Positions 33,115 to 41,950 of a stretch of DNA of 64,000 nucleotides are shown here, in pieces. The notes under the pieces were generated by a model. The model saw nothing but the letters and a program-made list of their open reading frames with translations, ran no database searches and was not told where the DNA came from. The translations under genes and the position numbers were made by a program. Each line of letters starts with the position of its first letter. Within the stretch, counting starts at the first letter, position 1. The stretch is taken from contig NZ_KB893181.1 in the NCBI RefSeq assembly GCF_000374025.1, forward strand, positions 125,919 to 189,918, read 5' to 3'. Source of the stretch: Spirosoma panaciterrae DSM 21099 (lineage in GTDB: Bacteria; Bacteroidota; Bacteroidia; Cytophagales; Spirosomataceae).

Positions 33115-34500
33115 CTATTGGTTGCTTAGAGTCGATTTTAGTGCAGGAAGCAGTTGATCAATGTCACCAGCCCCTACGGTTACAAGTAAGGAAGGTTTCA
33201 TTTTTCGCACAACGTCAATCAATTCATCTTTGGTGCATTTCTGTTTGGTTTTCGAGTGTACGTCCCGAAATATCAACTCAGACGTAACACCTTCTATGGG
33301 TAATTCCCGGGCTGGGTAGATGTCAAGCAGAATAACATGATCGGCCAGAGACAAACTTTCTGCAAAACCATCGGCAAAGTCGCGGGTGCGGCTAAACAGG
33401 TGCGGCTGAAAAGCAACCGTCACTTCACGATCGGGATACAGCGCCTTTACGGACGACAGAAACGCGTTTACTTCGGCGGGATGATGCGCATAATCGTCAA
33501 TCAAAATAGCGTTCTCGGATTTGAGAATGTATTCAAACCGCCTACGTACGCCCTTGTACGTAGCCAGAGCAGACCGGATGGCATCAGGAGATACGCCCAC
33601 CTCAAGAGCAACAGCGCCTGCGGCCACGGCATTCTCCACATTATGAAATCCAGGAACCAGTAGCTGAATATCAGAAATAACTCCGTTGGGATAAACGAGA
33701 TCGAAGATGAATGAGCCTTGCTCGATCCGTAGTTTCTGGCTGTAATAGTCGCCCGTTTGTAAAGCGTACTCCCGAACAGTTGCTTTTGTTTGATCGGCCA
33801 ATGATAATCCTGTTTTCATGAACAGAACCCCATCAGTTTCAATCTGACTGACATACATTCCAAACGAAGCAAGCACCGCTTCGTGTGCACCGTAGATATC
33901 CAGATGGTCGGCGTCGGTAGAGGTAACAATCGCGTACTTTGGAAATAAGGTCAGAAACGATCGGTCGAATTCGTCGGCTTCAACCACACAAATTACCGAA
34001 CGCAGATCGTCGGCCGGTTCGTTGAGCAGGAAGTTGGTGCCATAATTAGCCGTAATCCCGCCCAGGAAAGCGGCACAGTTCACTCCGGAATCCCGCAGAA
34101 TATGGGTAACCATCGACGAAGTAGTTGTTTTGCCATGCGTACCCGCTACACCAATTGTGGTCATTTGGCCCGCCAGCAGACCCAGTACCTGCGAGCGCTT
34201 CTGTAAGATGAACCGCTTCTCCGTCAAATAGATATACTCCAAATGAGTGCTGGGGATAGCCGGTGTATAAATGACGAGCGTTTGAGTTGGGTTTTCCAGA
34301 AACGCAGCCGGTATTTGCGCTACATCTTCGGTAAAATGAATGGTAATACCTTCTGCCTGTAGAGCGTCGGTCAATGCCGTTGGCGTGCGGTCGTAGCCGG
34401 CAACTGTATAGCCATTGATACGAAACCAACGCGCCAGCGCGCTCATGCCGATACCACCAATACCGAGAAAATAAATGTATTTGAATTGATCCAGAGTCAT
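33115..34500 (-). CDS. murC: UDP-N-acetylmuramate--L-alanine ligase
   Basis: A 461-residue Mur ligase that adds L-Ala to UDP-MurNAc using ATP, the first amino acid step of peptidoglycan precursor synthesis in the cytoplasm. The N-terminal Rossmann fold has FLGIGGIGMSALARWF; the ATP site is GVAGTHGKTTTSSMV; VVEADEFDRSFL and DDYAHHPAEV are family-typical. Normal length. It lies between murG and ftsQ in the dcw order, with short gaps (37-46 bases), indicating one operon. Confidence 0.97.
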   Translation of the reverse strand: MTLDQFKYIYFLGIGGIGMSALARWFRINGYTVAGYDRTPTALTDALQAEGITIHFTEDVAQIPAAFLENPTQTLVIYTPAIPSTHLEYIYLTEKRFILQKRSQVLGLLAGQMTTIGVAGTHGKTTTSSMVTHILRDSGVNCAAFLGGITANYGTNFLLNEPADDLRSVICVVEADEFDRSFLTLFPKYAIVTSTDADHLDIYGAHEAVLASFGMYVSQIETDGVLFMKTGLSLADQTKATVREYALQTGDYYSQKLRIEQGSFIFDLVYPNGVISDIQLLVPGFHNVENAVAAGAVALEVGVSPDAIRSALATYKGVRRRFEYILKSENAILIDDYAHHPAEVNAFLSSVKALYPDREVTVAFQPHLFSRTRDFADGFAESLSLADHVILLDIYPARELPIEGVTSELIFRDVHSKTKQKCTKDELIDVVRKMKPSLLVTVGAGDIDQLLPALKSTLSNQ

Positions 34501-34546
34501 CGTTGTACTGACCAGCCGTTAGGCTGACCTTAAAAACTAAACTTAT

Positions 34547-35659
34547 TTAACGGGCCAGGTTCGAACTTGAGCCAGCCAACTTTATTACTTCATTCGCAAT
34601 GTCGCGGGCAGCATTGGGTTTGGCTAATGTTTTTATTTGGGTTTTCAACTGGGTTTGCTGAACGGGGTCGTTCAGCAAACCCAGGGCGGCAGTTACCAGT
34701 GCTTCCCGAGCCGTTTTGTCCGTTACCAGTAATGCCGCTTTGTGCTCTACCAGACTCATCGCATTTTTCGTTTGGTGGTCTTCAGAGGCAGCAGGAAAAG
34801 GAACCAGAATAGCCGGACGGCCTACCAAACATAATTCGGATACCGAAAGAGCCCCTGCTCGTGATACCACCACATCGGCAACGGCGTAGGCTTTATCCAT
34901 ATCATAAATAAAATCGTAAGCTTTAACCAGAGACGACCCTATTGCGGCAACAGCGGCTTGCGCCCGCTCAATGAATCCGGGGCCTGTTTGCCAGATAACC
35001 TGTACACCAGCCTCAACAAAGCGCTGTAGGCCGCCCTCTATGCTCTCATTGATAGTCCGCGCCCCCTGACTTCCGCCAATGATCAGCAAGGTTGGCCGAT
35101 TGGCGTCCAGCTTGAACAAGGTTCTTCCGGCTTCACGTTGCTGATCCGCAAATTGAATATCACTTCGTACCGGGTTACCCGTTACGGTCAGTTTTTCGGC
35201 TGGAAAGAACGCTTCCATTCCGGGATAAGCCACGCAGATGCGTTTGGCCCAGCGAGCCAGCACTTTATTAGTTAGGCCAGCATATGAATTTTGTTCCTGA
35301 ATGAGAGTGGGCACACCTTTGAGGGAGGCTGCTAAAAGCAACGGACCACTCGCATAGCCACCGACTCCAACGGCCACATCAGGCTGGAAGTCGCGCACAA
35401 TCTGCCGGGCTTTTAGTAAACTTCGACCCAGTTTGACTGGAAAACTGAGGTTGGACAGGGTTAGCTCACGTTTGATACCCACAACGGGTAGCCCAACTAT
35501 TTTATAGCCAGCACGCGGTACTTTTTCCATTTCCATTTTGCCCTCGGCTCCCACAAACAGAACGTCGGTAGATGGGTCGATGGCTTTTAATTCGTTGGCA
35601 ATGGCAATGGCAGGGTAAATATGGCCGCCGGTTCCACCTCCGCTGATAATTACGTTCAT
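34547..35659 (-). CDS. murG: UDP-GlcNAc:lipid I N-acetylglucosaminyltransferase
   Basis: A 370-residue GT28 enzyme that makes lipid II from lipid I at the inner face of the membrane. Motifs: IISGGGTGGHIYPAIAIANEL, VGVGGYASGPLL, LIQEQNSYAGLTNK, IIGGSQGARTINES and SRAGALSVSELCLVGRP. The open frame runs upstream to 35701, but that part overlaps the end of ftsW; the ATG at 35659 gives the canonical MNVIISGGGTGGH start and a 25-base gap from ftsW. Confidence 0.97.
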   Translation of the reverse strand: MNVIISGGGTGGHIYPAIAIANELKAIDPSTDVLFVGAEGKMEMEKVPRAGYKIVGLPVVGIKRELTLSNLSFPVKLGRSLLKARQIVRDFQPDVAVGVGGYASGPLLLAASLKGVPTLIQEQNSYAGLTNKVLARWAKRICVAYPGMEAFFPAEKLTVTGNPVRSDIQFADQQREAGRTLFKLDANRPTLLIIGGSQGARTINESIEGGLQRFVEAGVQVIWQTGPGFIERAQAAVAAIGSSLVKAYDFIYDMDKAYAVADVVVSRAGALSVSELCLVGRPAILVPFPAASEDHQTKNAMSLVEHKAALLVTDKTAREALVTAALGLLNDPVQQTQLKTQIKTLAKPNAARDIANEVIKLAGSSSNLAR

Positions 35660-35684
35660 TCGATTTATGGTAAATCGTAGGTTC

Positions 35685-36806
35685 CTATATTTTACTTTCA
35701 TCGGCTTCGTCCCGGCTTACGCTCAGAACGATACCAATAGCTAAGCCTGTGAATATAAGCGATGTTCCACCCATACTCAATAAGGGTAGAGGCTGGCCTG
35801 TCACAGGAGCCATACCGATGGCTACACAAATACTGGCAAATGCCTGCATAACGATACTGAATGTTAAGCCCGCAGAAAGCAATCCTCCAAACGGTCGGGT
35901 GGCCTTCTGAAGTGTTTTCATCCCTCGCCATAAAAACCACAGATAGGCCAGTACAACCGGAATGCCTCCTAAAAGTAAGCCGTATTCTTCAACGATGATG
36001 GCATAAATAAAATCGGAAAATGGATTAGGTAGGGTGTTTCGCTGGTGACTGTTGCCCGGCCCCTGGCCTGTTAAACCGCCATTGGCCAACGCTATATAGG
36101 ACTGTTCGACCTGATAAACGATGGTGTCGGAATTGGAAAAACTATTGATTCGGTTGATAGCGGTAACCAGGCGCTGTCCGGCGGCTAAGGCAATGCCGCC
36201 AAACAAGACGCAGACGGCAATCATATAGACCAGGTATCGAACGGGTACCCGTCCAATATACATCAGTAGAAAGCAGGTTGCACCCAGTAAAAGAGCGGTC
36301 GATGTATTCGAAAGGATAATTAAGGAGCAAATAAGGCCAATCCAGAGGATAAGGTTAAACAAAACAGTCGGATCGTTCATGAACCGCTGTCGCTTGGCCA
36401 GCATAGCTGCCAGATTAGAAATGAGCGCCAATTTGGCTAAATCGGATGGCTGAAATGTCTGGTTAATGATCGGGATGGTCACCCAGCGTGATGCATCGTT
36501 TAGCGTTGAGCCTTTGAAGTAAGCCCAGATCAGTAATGGAACGGATAGCCAAAGTCCATATTTGGATAAGCGGGCATAATAGACGTAGTTTATCTTGTGG
36601 GCAAAATACGTGCAGGCCAGCCCAATCAATAGCAGGGAGCCATGTTTGAGCAGGAAGATTTCAGTGTTGCCATCGAGTTCCCGGAAAGCCTTAGTGCCAG
36701 TTGCACTATACACAACCAGAACACTCATGATCGATAAATACAATACGATCCACCAGATCTGGCGGTCGCCTTTTAGATTTGTTCGAATCCATTCACGCAG
36801 AGCCAT
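35685..36806 (-). CDS. ftsW: Septal peptidoglycan polymerase FtsW (SEDS family)
   Basis: A 373-residue SEDS glycosyltransferase that polymerises lipid II at the septum with FtsI. About ten hydrophobic helices. Conserved SEDS stretches are visible: VVYSATGT after helix 1, FQPSDLAKLALI, and near the C-terminus PLLSMGGTSLI. Also GLTGQGPGNSHQR and NPFSDFIYAIIVEEYGLLG-like residues in the large extracellular loop region. Placement between murD and murG is the classic dcw order. Confidence 0.96.
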   Translation of the reverse strand: MALREWIRTNLKGDRQIWWIVLYLSIMSVLVVYSATGTKAFRELDGNTEIFLLKHGSLLLIGLACTYFAHKINYVYYARLSKYGLWLSVPLLIWAYFKGSTLNDASRWVTIPIINQTFQPSDLAKLALISNLAAMLAKRQRFMNDPTVLFNLILWIGLICSLIILSNTSTALLLGATCFLLMYIGRVPVRYLVYMIAVCVLFGGIALAAGQRLVTAINRINSFSNSDTIVYQVEQSYIALANGGLTGQGPGNSHQRNTLPNPFSDFIYAIIVEEYGLLLGGIPVVLAYLWFLWRGMKTLQKATRPFGGLLSAGLTFSIVMQAFASICVAIGMAPVTGQPLPLLSMGGTSLIFTGLAIGIVLSVSRDEADESKI

Positions 36807-36864
36807 GTTTTCTTATGGGTGATAGATGATATATAAAATAGATAACTAGAGCCTACACACTAGA

Positions 36865-38217
36865 TCATAAAGTAGTGATTAGTTTTTGAACGGCGGCTTT
36901 AAACTGATTACCGCGATCTTCGTAATTTTTAAACAAATCAAAACTGGCACAAGCGGGTGATAACAGTACTACTTCGCCGGGTTGCGCTAATTCCAGCCCC
37001 TTCGCTACAGCATCCGTAACCGATTGGGTTTCATAGATAATCGGGATCTTTGAGCCGAAATAATCGACCAGTTTATGGTTATCGATACCCAGGCAAATCA
37101 GGGCCTTTACGTGCTGTTGCACCAGCTCATCCAATTGGCTGTAGTCGTTTCCTTTGTCTAGCCCACCCGCTATCCAGACCGTTGGCGTATCCATACTTGA
37201 TAAGGCATAGAATACCGAATCGACGTTGGTCGCTTTCGAGTCGTTGATAAATTGAACGCCATCAATCGTTCCGGCCGGTTCAAGCCGATGCGCGGCATTC
37301 TGAAACGTTTTTAACCCCTGGGCAAGGGCTTCATTGGATACACCAACCGACTGGGCCGCCAGGATAGCCGATAGCATATTTATGGCGTTGTGGGGGCCAC
37401 GTAATGGCGTGTCCGTCTGAGCAATGGAGAACGAAGTATGTAAGGTCGCTGTTATTAGCTGCCCGTTCTGCAGGTAGCCGCCGGGCGAAACAACCCCTTG
37501 CAAGGAAACAGGTAGTCGAGTGACCATCGGCTTTCGCGTTTCGAGTTGTTCTTGGATAGGCTGACTTTCGGCAAAAAAGATAAATGTATCGTCTGGCCGC
37601 GCGTTTTGTAGTATTCGAAATTTGGAATCGACGTAATTCTGAAAGTTATACCCGTATCGGTCAAGATGGTCGGGAGTAATATTGAGCAATACCATAACAT
37701 CCAGATGAGTGTTGTACATATCATCCAGTTGGAAACTGCTCAGTTCGAGTACAAAATAGTCGAAGTGATCCGTAATGACCTGTTGGGCAAAACTGTCTCC
37801 TATATTGCCAGCCAGGCCTACATTAAAACCTGCCGTTTTCAGTAAATGATAGGTTAGCAGCGTTGTAGTCGTTTTGCCGTTACTGCCTGTAATGCCTATC
37901 AATTTAGCGCGTGTATAGCGAGCTGCAAATTCAATCTCTGAAATTATGGGTGTTCCCTGCGCTCTGAGTTTTTGAACTAAAGGGGCCGTTTCGGGAATGC
38001 CTGGGCTTTTGATAACCTCAATAGCATCCAGAATCTGTTCTTCTGTATGCTTGCCTTCTTCAAAGGGAATCTGCGCCGTTTGAAGAGCCATTCGGTAACT
38101 CTCTTTAAGAGCTCCTTTATCCGACAAAAAGACGTCAAAGCCTTTGGCTTGTGCCAGTAAAGCAGCGCCTACACCGCTTTCACCTCCGCCTAGAATAACT
38201 ATTTTTTGCACTGACAT
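36865..38217 (-). CDS. murD: UDP-N-acetylmuramoyl-L-alanine--D-glutamate ligase
   Basis: A 450-residue Mur ligase that adds D-Glu to UDP-MurNAc-L-Ala. The N-terminal domain begins KIVILGGGESGVGAALLAQ; the ATP site is GITGSNGKTTTTLLTYHLL; NITPDHLDRYGY and FINDSKATNVDSVFYAL are family hallmarks. Here it is the first gene of the downstream half of the dcw cluster. Just upstream is a terminator, so this half must have its own promoter within about 40-90 bases; a candidate -7 element is listed. Confidence 0.97.
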   Translation of the reverse strand: MSVQKIVILGGGESGVGAALLAQAKGFDVFLSDKGALKESYRMALQTAQIPFEEGKHTEEQILDAIEVIKSPGIPETAPLVQKLRAQGTPIISEIEFAARYTRAKLIGITGSNGKTTTTLLTYHLLKTAGFNVGLAGNIGDSFAQQVITDHFDYFVLELSSFQLDDMYNTHLDVMVLLNITPDHLDRYGYNFQNYVDSKFRILQNARPDDTFIFFAESQPIQEQLETRKPMVTRLPVSLQGVVSPGGYLQNGQLITATLHTSFSIAQTDTPLRGPHNAINMLSAILAAQSVGVSNEALAQGLKTFQNAAHRLEPAGTIDGVQFINDSKATNVDSVFYALSSMDTPTVWIAGGLDKGNDYSQLDELVQQHVKALICLGIDNHKLVDYFGSKIPIIYETQSVTDAVAKGLELAQPGEVVLLSPACASFDLFKNYEDRGNQFKAAVQKLITTL

Positions 38218-38235
38218 AACAAGTACTTACGCATA

Positions 38236-38244
38236 GCAAAGTAA
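38236..38244 (-). promoter_or_regulatory. Candidate -7 element for the murD-ftsZ operon
   Basis: The minus strand reads TTACTTTGC here, a one-base-short variant of TAnnTTTG, about 20 nt before the murD start. Because a terminator lies just upstream, a promoter is needed in this gap. The upstream TTG element is not clear. Confidence 0.3.
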
Positions 38245-38255
38245 CACATAAATGA

Positions 38256-38284
38256 AAAAGCCCCGGCTATGAGCCAGGGCTTTT
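38256..38284. terminator. Terminator between mscL and murD
   Basis: AAAAGCCC with GGGCTTTT, and inside it GGCT with AGCC, form one interrupted stem around a 3-base loop (38256-38284). Flanking A and T runs make it usable on both strands; its position makes it the end of the mscL transcript. Confidence 0.83.
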
Positions 38285-38309
38285 CAAGTAAATTTCTCGA
38301 CAAAACTTA

Positions 38310-38639
38310 TTATTTAGATTGCATCGAATTTGATAATCGGGCGCGGTTGGCCAGTTTGACAATTAAGAAAACTACCCAGGCGATGATTAAAAACTGGATA
38401 ATCGTATTCAGAAAATTACCGTATCGGATGGCCACCTCAGGTGTAGTGCCAACCGCTTCTTTAAGAACGTATTTCATTTGACTGAAATCCGCACCACCCA
38501 AAACAATTCCCAGAATTGGGTTGATAATATCTTCGACTAACGAGGTAGTAATTTTACCAAAGGCAGCGCCAATGATAACCCCAACGGCCAGATCGATTAC
38601 GTTGCCCTGGGCAATGAACGTTTTAAATTCACTCAGCAT
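38310..38639 (-). CDS. mscL: Large-conductance mechanosensitive channel
   Basis: A 109-residue MscL, a pentameric channel that opens under membrane tension to release solutes during hypo-osmotic shock. Helix S1 and TM1 are conserved ([26 protein letters not shown]), as are DIINPILG and TM2 ([20 protein letters not shown]). E. coli MscL has about 136 residues; this one stops shortly after TM2 and lacks the C-terminal cytoplasmic helix bundle. Such short forms could alter gating or sieving, but the pore part is intact. It lies near an MscS-like channel gene. Confidence 0.95.
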   Translation of the reverse strand: MLSEFKTFIAQGNVIDLAVGVIIGAAFGKITTSLVEDIINPILGIVLGGADFSQMKYVLKEAVGTTPEVAIRYGNFLNTIIQFLIIAWVVFLIVKLANRARLSNSMQSK

Positions 38640-38710
38640 AGCGGTTAAGTTTTGGTTGGAACATACTAATTGATACTACGAAAAGTAAAGTAGATAAAAG
38701 ATCCATTAAA

Positions 38711-39709
38711 TCAAAATCTGCCCGGTAATGGATCACTCGCTTTGGTGGGGTCTTTTTTCTTTTTGAATGAACTGATGTTATAAACCAGGCCGATGGCGAG
38801 CGTTTGCTGGATTTGCAGACTGGAACTGAAATCTTTATTGTACAGCGCAATCAGGCCAAAGGTAGTACTGATGTATTTGCTGGCTTTGGCCGTCAGGATC
38901 AGATCAAGCCGGTGATTGATGTTGTCAAAGTGAGCGTATTCCGTAAAGAGCTGATACCGTGTATTGAGCGATATATTTTCGGTCAGATTCCGATTAATGG
39001 CTGCCTGTAGCTGAAACGCCAGCCATTCTGTTCGGCTGCTCTTACCCGGATCTACACCGTAAGCTTTCTGGGTAGGATCATACACGTAGTTGCCGTTGGC
39101 CAGTTGGCTTACACGTACACTTTGGTCGGCCAGGAAAGTAAACCGTGGGGCTATTGGACTCATGCGAAGAGCAAACCAGTCATTCGGTTTATAGGCTATC
39201 CCGAGGGCTAAAGTAAGCTGAGCCGGGGCAAAGAAATTCGATACTTTTAGCCGGGTCTGATCAGCTGGAAGCTTATCGTACCGATAGCCAGGAGCAAAAA
39301 ATGTATTGAAGGTTCCAGAAACAAAGAAGTCCCATTTGGGAGCAATCTGTTTGCCCAATACAGAAATAAGCATGATTTGGTCGGCAGCTTTGCGCGTATT
39401 GCCTAACTGCGTCACATATCCCAGTTGCAAATCGGCAGTGTTATCCCAGGATATTTTTCCCTTTTCGTAGAGTGCACGAGCTGCTACAACGGCCCCGATC
39501 GCTACTGAATTGACACCGCCCCCCGACCAGTTGCTAAAAGAAGCCTGGTTAAAATTCACTCCTCCACTGAAAGATTTTTGCCAGTACGATGTATCAGGTT
39601 TAACGGCAACTGTATCTTTAAAGTTAGTCGTTACCCGAGTCGGTTCCTGGGCATATACCCCATTCAGGGAAAGCCCGAGCATAACTATACAGAGCACAAA
39701 TTTTTTCAT
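38711..39709 (-). CDS. DUF3078 secreted beta-rich protein
   Basis: A 332-residue protein with signal peptide (MKKFVLCIVMLGLSLNGVYAQ). It matches the Bacteroidota DUF3078 family: SYWQKSFSGGVNFNQASFSNW and ALYEKGKISWDNTADLQLGY are typical. The body is a series of amphipathic strands with aromatic girdles (e.g. WDFFVSGTFNTFFAPGYRY), consistent with an outer membrane beta-barrel. The end KKKKDPTKASDPLPGRF is charged. Function unknown. It sits between the MscS-like gene and mscL on the same strand with gaps of 60-71 bases, so co-transcription with either is possible. Confidence 0.88.
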   Translation of the reverse strand: MKKFVLCIVMLGLSLNGVYAQEPTRVTTNFKDTVAVKPDTSYWQKSFSGGVNFNQASFSNWSGGGVNSVAIGAVVAARALYEKGKISWDNTADLQLGYVTQLGNTRKAADQIMLISVLGKQIAPKWDFFVSGTFNTFFAPGYRYDKLPADQTRLKVSNFFAPAQLTLALGIAYKPNDWFALRMSPIAPRFTFLADQSVRVSQLANGNYVYDPTQKAYGVDPGKSSRTEWLAFQLQAAINRNLTENISLNTRYQLFTEYAHFDNINHRLDLILTAKASKYISTTFGLIALYNKDFSSSLQIQQTLAIGLVYNISSFKKKKDPTKASDPLPGRF

Positions 39710-39769
39710 ATCACATATTGAAAACTTGATTGGCTCTTAAGACGGTTTAAGGTGACTTGAGTAACTTAA

Positions 39770-40612
39770 TCAGGCAGCAGGAGTGCTATCAAATACCTCT
39801 ACTTTTTTCATTTGCAAAGTCTGTAAAGGAATCACCGTAGTGGTTTGACCCGTACGAAGGGTTAACGACAAGGTATCAACCTTAATAATCTCTCCTTTGG
39901 CATCATCAATTTGAATAATCTGGCCTTCTTTGTATTTATTTTTTGTATAAAAAGAGGATATAATATTGGCCATCAAGTCGCGAGAAGCGATACCATACCC
40001 AATAGCAAAAGCGAATATGACCCCACCGATAATGAGATTGAAGCTCGATTCGAGTAACTCTGTATTGATGCCTGCCTGCCCTAACGCACTGATAACCGTA
40101 ACAATCAGGAAGAAAATGAAAACAATCATACTGAGTAGCCTTCCTGAAGCAATGTTGAATGATTGGCACACGTTGATCACGGCTCCTCGCAAGGCGTCAG
40201 CGATCAGAACGCCAACCTGTAGCATAATGGCGGCTGCAATTAATTTAGGAATAAAGTTGATTAGCGATGATACCATCTCGGTGATCGCTCCAACCCCCAG
40301 TTTTTCCGTAGAGGCTTTGATAAATACTAACAGAATGAAATAATAAAGAACCTTAGCTATAATTTCGCTTAACTTAATTTCGGTCTTTAGCTGTTTAATA
40401 ATGCTGATTTCATTCAGACGGTTACCGATTTTATCAAACCCAACCTTACCCAAAATCCGGCGAACGATCATAGCTACCAATCGGGCAAACCCAATGCCGA
40501 TCAGCAAAATGACTATGGCTCCCAATAGGCGAGGTACAAATTCAACAAATTGATTAATCAGGGTTTGAAAAGTATTCCGAATAATGTCGGTCAGTTCTGG
40601 TAATTGATTCAT
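39770..40612 (-). CDS. MscS-related channel protein (conserved TM helix type)
   Basis: A 280-residue membrane protein with about five hydrophobic helices. Features are of the MscS-like 'conserved TM helix' proteins: LLGAIVILLIGIGFARLVAMIVRRIL-like first helix region, two further helices, then a pore-like helix region with GGVIFAFAIGYGIASRDLMANI followed by a beta segment (YKEGQIIQIDDAKGEIIKVDTLSLTLRT) that corresponds to the start of the MscS middle domain. The C-terminal vestibule domain of full MscS is short or absent. Its start overlaps the preceding 67-residue gene by four bases (ATGA), so translation is coupled. The operon begins with an ECF sigma factor. Confidence 0.88.
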   Translation of the reverse strand: MNQLPELTDIIRNTFQTLINQFVEFVPRLLGAIVILLIGIGFARLVAMIVRRILGKVGFDKIGNRLNEISIIKQLKTEIKLSEIIAKVLYYFILLVFIKASTEKLGVGAITEMVSSLINFIPKLIAAAIMLQVGVLIADALRGAVINVCQSFNIASGRLLSMIVFIFFLIVTVISALGQAGINTELLESSFNLIIGGVIFAFAIGYGIASRDLMANIISSFYTKNKYKEGQIIQIDDAKGEIIKVDTLSLTLRTGQTTTVIPLQTLQMKKVEVFDSTPAA

Positions 40613-40812
40613 ACGGTAGGATTTGTATCGTCTGGTGTTAAGTGAGGTGGGTTAACAAGGGCTGAGGCCAAGGCAAACAAATCACCGATATAGAGGTCTA
40701 CAACGGTAACCGCATTGCGTATCAGATCTATTTCAGAGACCAACTCAGTTTTCAGATGAGGAGGGCAAAGATCATCTGGCTCAAGTTGTTTGAATGGGTT
40801 CGTATTTTCCAT
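40609..40812 (-). CDS. Small protein between ECF sigma factor and MscS-like channel
   Basis: A 67-residue acidic protein, soluble by appearance. The middle (CPPHLKTELVSEIDLIRNAV followed by a hydrophobic VDLYIGDLFALASAL stretch) reads as two amphipathic helices, and the ends are Pro/Asp/Thr-rich. No family recognised. It starts 9 bases after the sigma stop and overlaps the channel start by four bases, so it is the middle gene of a tight three-gene operon. A role linking sigma factor and channel, such as an anti-sigma or adaptor, is only inference. Confidence 0.75.
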   Translation of the reverse strand: MENTNPFKQLEPDDLCPPHLKTELVSEIDLIRNAVTVVDLYIGDLFALASALVNPPHLTPDDTNPTV

Positions 40813-40821
40813 GCCGATTGA

Positions 40822-41427
40822 TTAACGAAAAGGCCAGCGAATAGAAAGTATCATTTTAATGGCCAGCAGGAGCCAGAATACAACTCCTTCCAGATAATGT
40901 TTGCGAAGTTTATCCCGTGATCGTTTCAGGCGCATTTTTACGGCGCTTTCGGTCAGACCGTTTATATTGGCAATATCACGAATGCTAATATCATCCTGAT
41001 ATTTCATCAAAAGCATCGATTGTTCTTCGGGAGGAAGTTGGTGCAGGGCTCGCTCAAGTTGCTTGGCTTCCATTTCTGCCAGATCACCCAGATCGTCTTC
41101 CTGCTGTACATCCAGCCGTTCCCATCCATCATCCATGTACACCTCTTTGCGCATATTCTGCGTTCGAATCTGGTCGGTGCAATAGTTGTATGTTATGGAG
41201 TAGAGCCAGGTGGAGAATTTTGCCTGTTCGCGAAAACTCCCAAGTTTAATAACCAGTTTGAGGAAAATATCATGGGTTAGATCCTCTGCCCGAACAGGGT
41301 CTTTAGTAAACGATAAACACTTCCTGTACACTTTATCGCAATAACGTTCGTATAGCCGTTCGAAATAGATATTTTTCTGCGTGTCGACATATAACCGAAC
41401 TAACTCCTCGTCCGAATATTGCTCCAT
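40822..41427 (-). CDS. ECF-type sigma factor with hydrophobic C-terminal tail
   Basis: A 201-residue ECF sigma factor. Region 2 includes VRAEDLTHDIFLKLV and FSTWLYSITYNYCTDQIR; region 4 includes LPPEEQSMLLMKYQDDISI and the helix-turn-helix IANINGLTESAVKMRLKRSRDKL. After the last DNA-binding helix the chain does not end but continues with HYLEGVVFWLLLAIKMILSI and RWPFR, a stretch of about 18 hydrophobic residues long enough to span a membrane. The reading through the stop codon at 40822-40824 is unambiguous. It heads the operon with the 67-residue protein and the MscS-like channel. A membrane-tethered sigma factor is suggested but unproven. Confidence 0.92.
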   Translation of the reverse strand: MEQYSDEELVRLYVDTQKNIYFERLYERYCDKVYRKCLSFTKDPVRAEDLTHDIFLKLVIKLGSFREQAKFSTWLYSITYNYCTDQIRTQNMRKEVYMDDGWERLDVQQEDDLGDLAEMEAKQLERALHQLPPEEQSMLLMKYQDDISIRDIANINGLTESAVKMRLKRSRDKLRKHYLEGVVFWLLLAIKMILSIRWPFR

Positions 41428-41887
41428 TTTATACGGTGGTGGTTCTTATGACCAGAAAGTGTTATAAAAGTAACTCGACTTAAAAGGCAATATTAATAAA
41501 ATATTAGCTACGAATTAATCGCGAAAAATTAATAGCCATATTGATATACTTTATAGTAATCTAGATGTATAAAATAGTATTTTTTGCCATTAATTTGTAT
41601 TTCTAAAAGTCAAAAAAATCGTTGGCTCTACGCTTATTTATGCAACCAATTTTGCAATTGTTTTTATATATTTTCATCGCATTATCAGTTACTAGCTATT
41701 AAAAAAGATGAACAAGTAGTTTTGCCGCAAGTTACTTACTTTCAAGTGTATACCGTGTTAAAAATTAGGCCGAAAGCGTAGGTTTGTCTTTAAGGTGATT
41801 CAGAAAATAGTAGAAGTAACTCCGGGCGATAGTCATAAAAGAGGTGGGTGTGCCAGTTTGAGAGCCTGTATCTTAATCATTATTTAT
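41428..41887. other. AT-rich intergenic region upstream of the sigma-channel operon
   Basis: About 460 bases without a credible gene, very AT-rich with many A and T runs. Transcripts of the sigma operon start here and tsf transcription ends at its right edge. TAGTTTTG at 41717-41724 matches TAnnTTTG on the plus strand but points away from the sigma operon and has no gene downstream. I see no structured RNA. Confidence 0.55.
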
Positions 41888-41921
41888 AAAAAAAGTACCC
41901 AGCCGTAAGACTGGGTACTTT
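41888..41921 (-). terminator. Rho-independent terminator after tsf
   Basis: AAAGTACCCAG (41892-41902) and CTGGGTACTTT (41911-41921) are perfect 11-base complements with an 8-base loop. On the minus strand a T-run follows (plus 41888-41894 are A), as expected for the end of the tsf transcript. Confidence 0.87.
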
Positions 41922-41950
41922 ATCAATTTGCTGAAAAAGCTCTGAAGCGT

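Noticed and set aside
35660..35701. Upstream extension of murG
   Set aside because: It overlaps the end of ftsW, while the ATG at 35659 gives the canonical MurG start.
41717..41724. TAGTTTTG as a plus-strand promoter
   Set aside because: It matches the -7 consensus, but there is no gene downstream on that strand before the tsf terminator and no upstream TTG at proper spacing.
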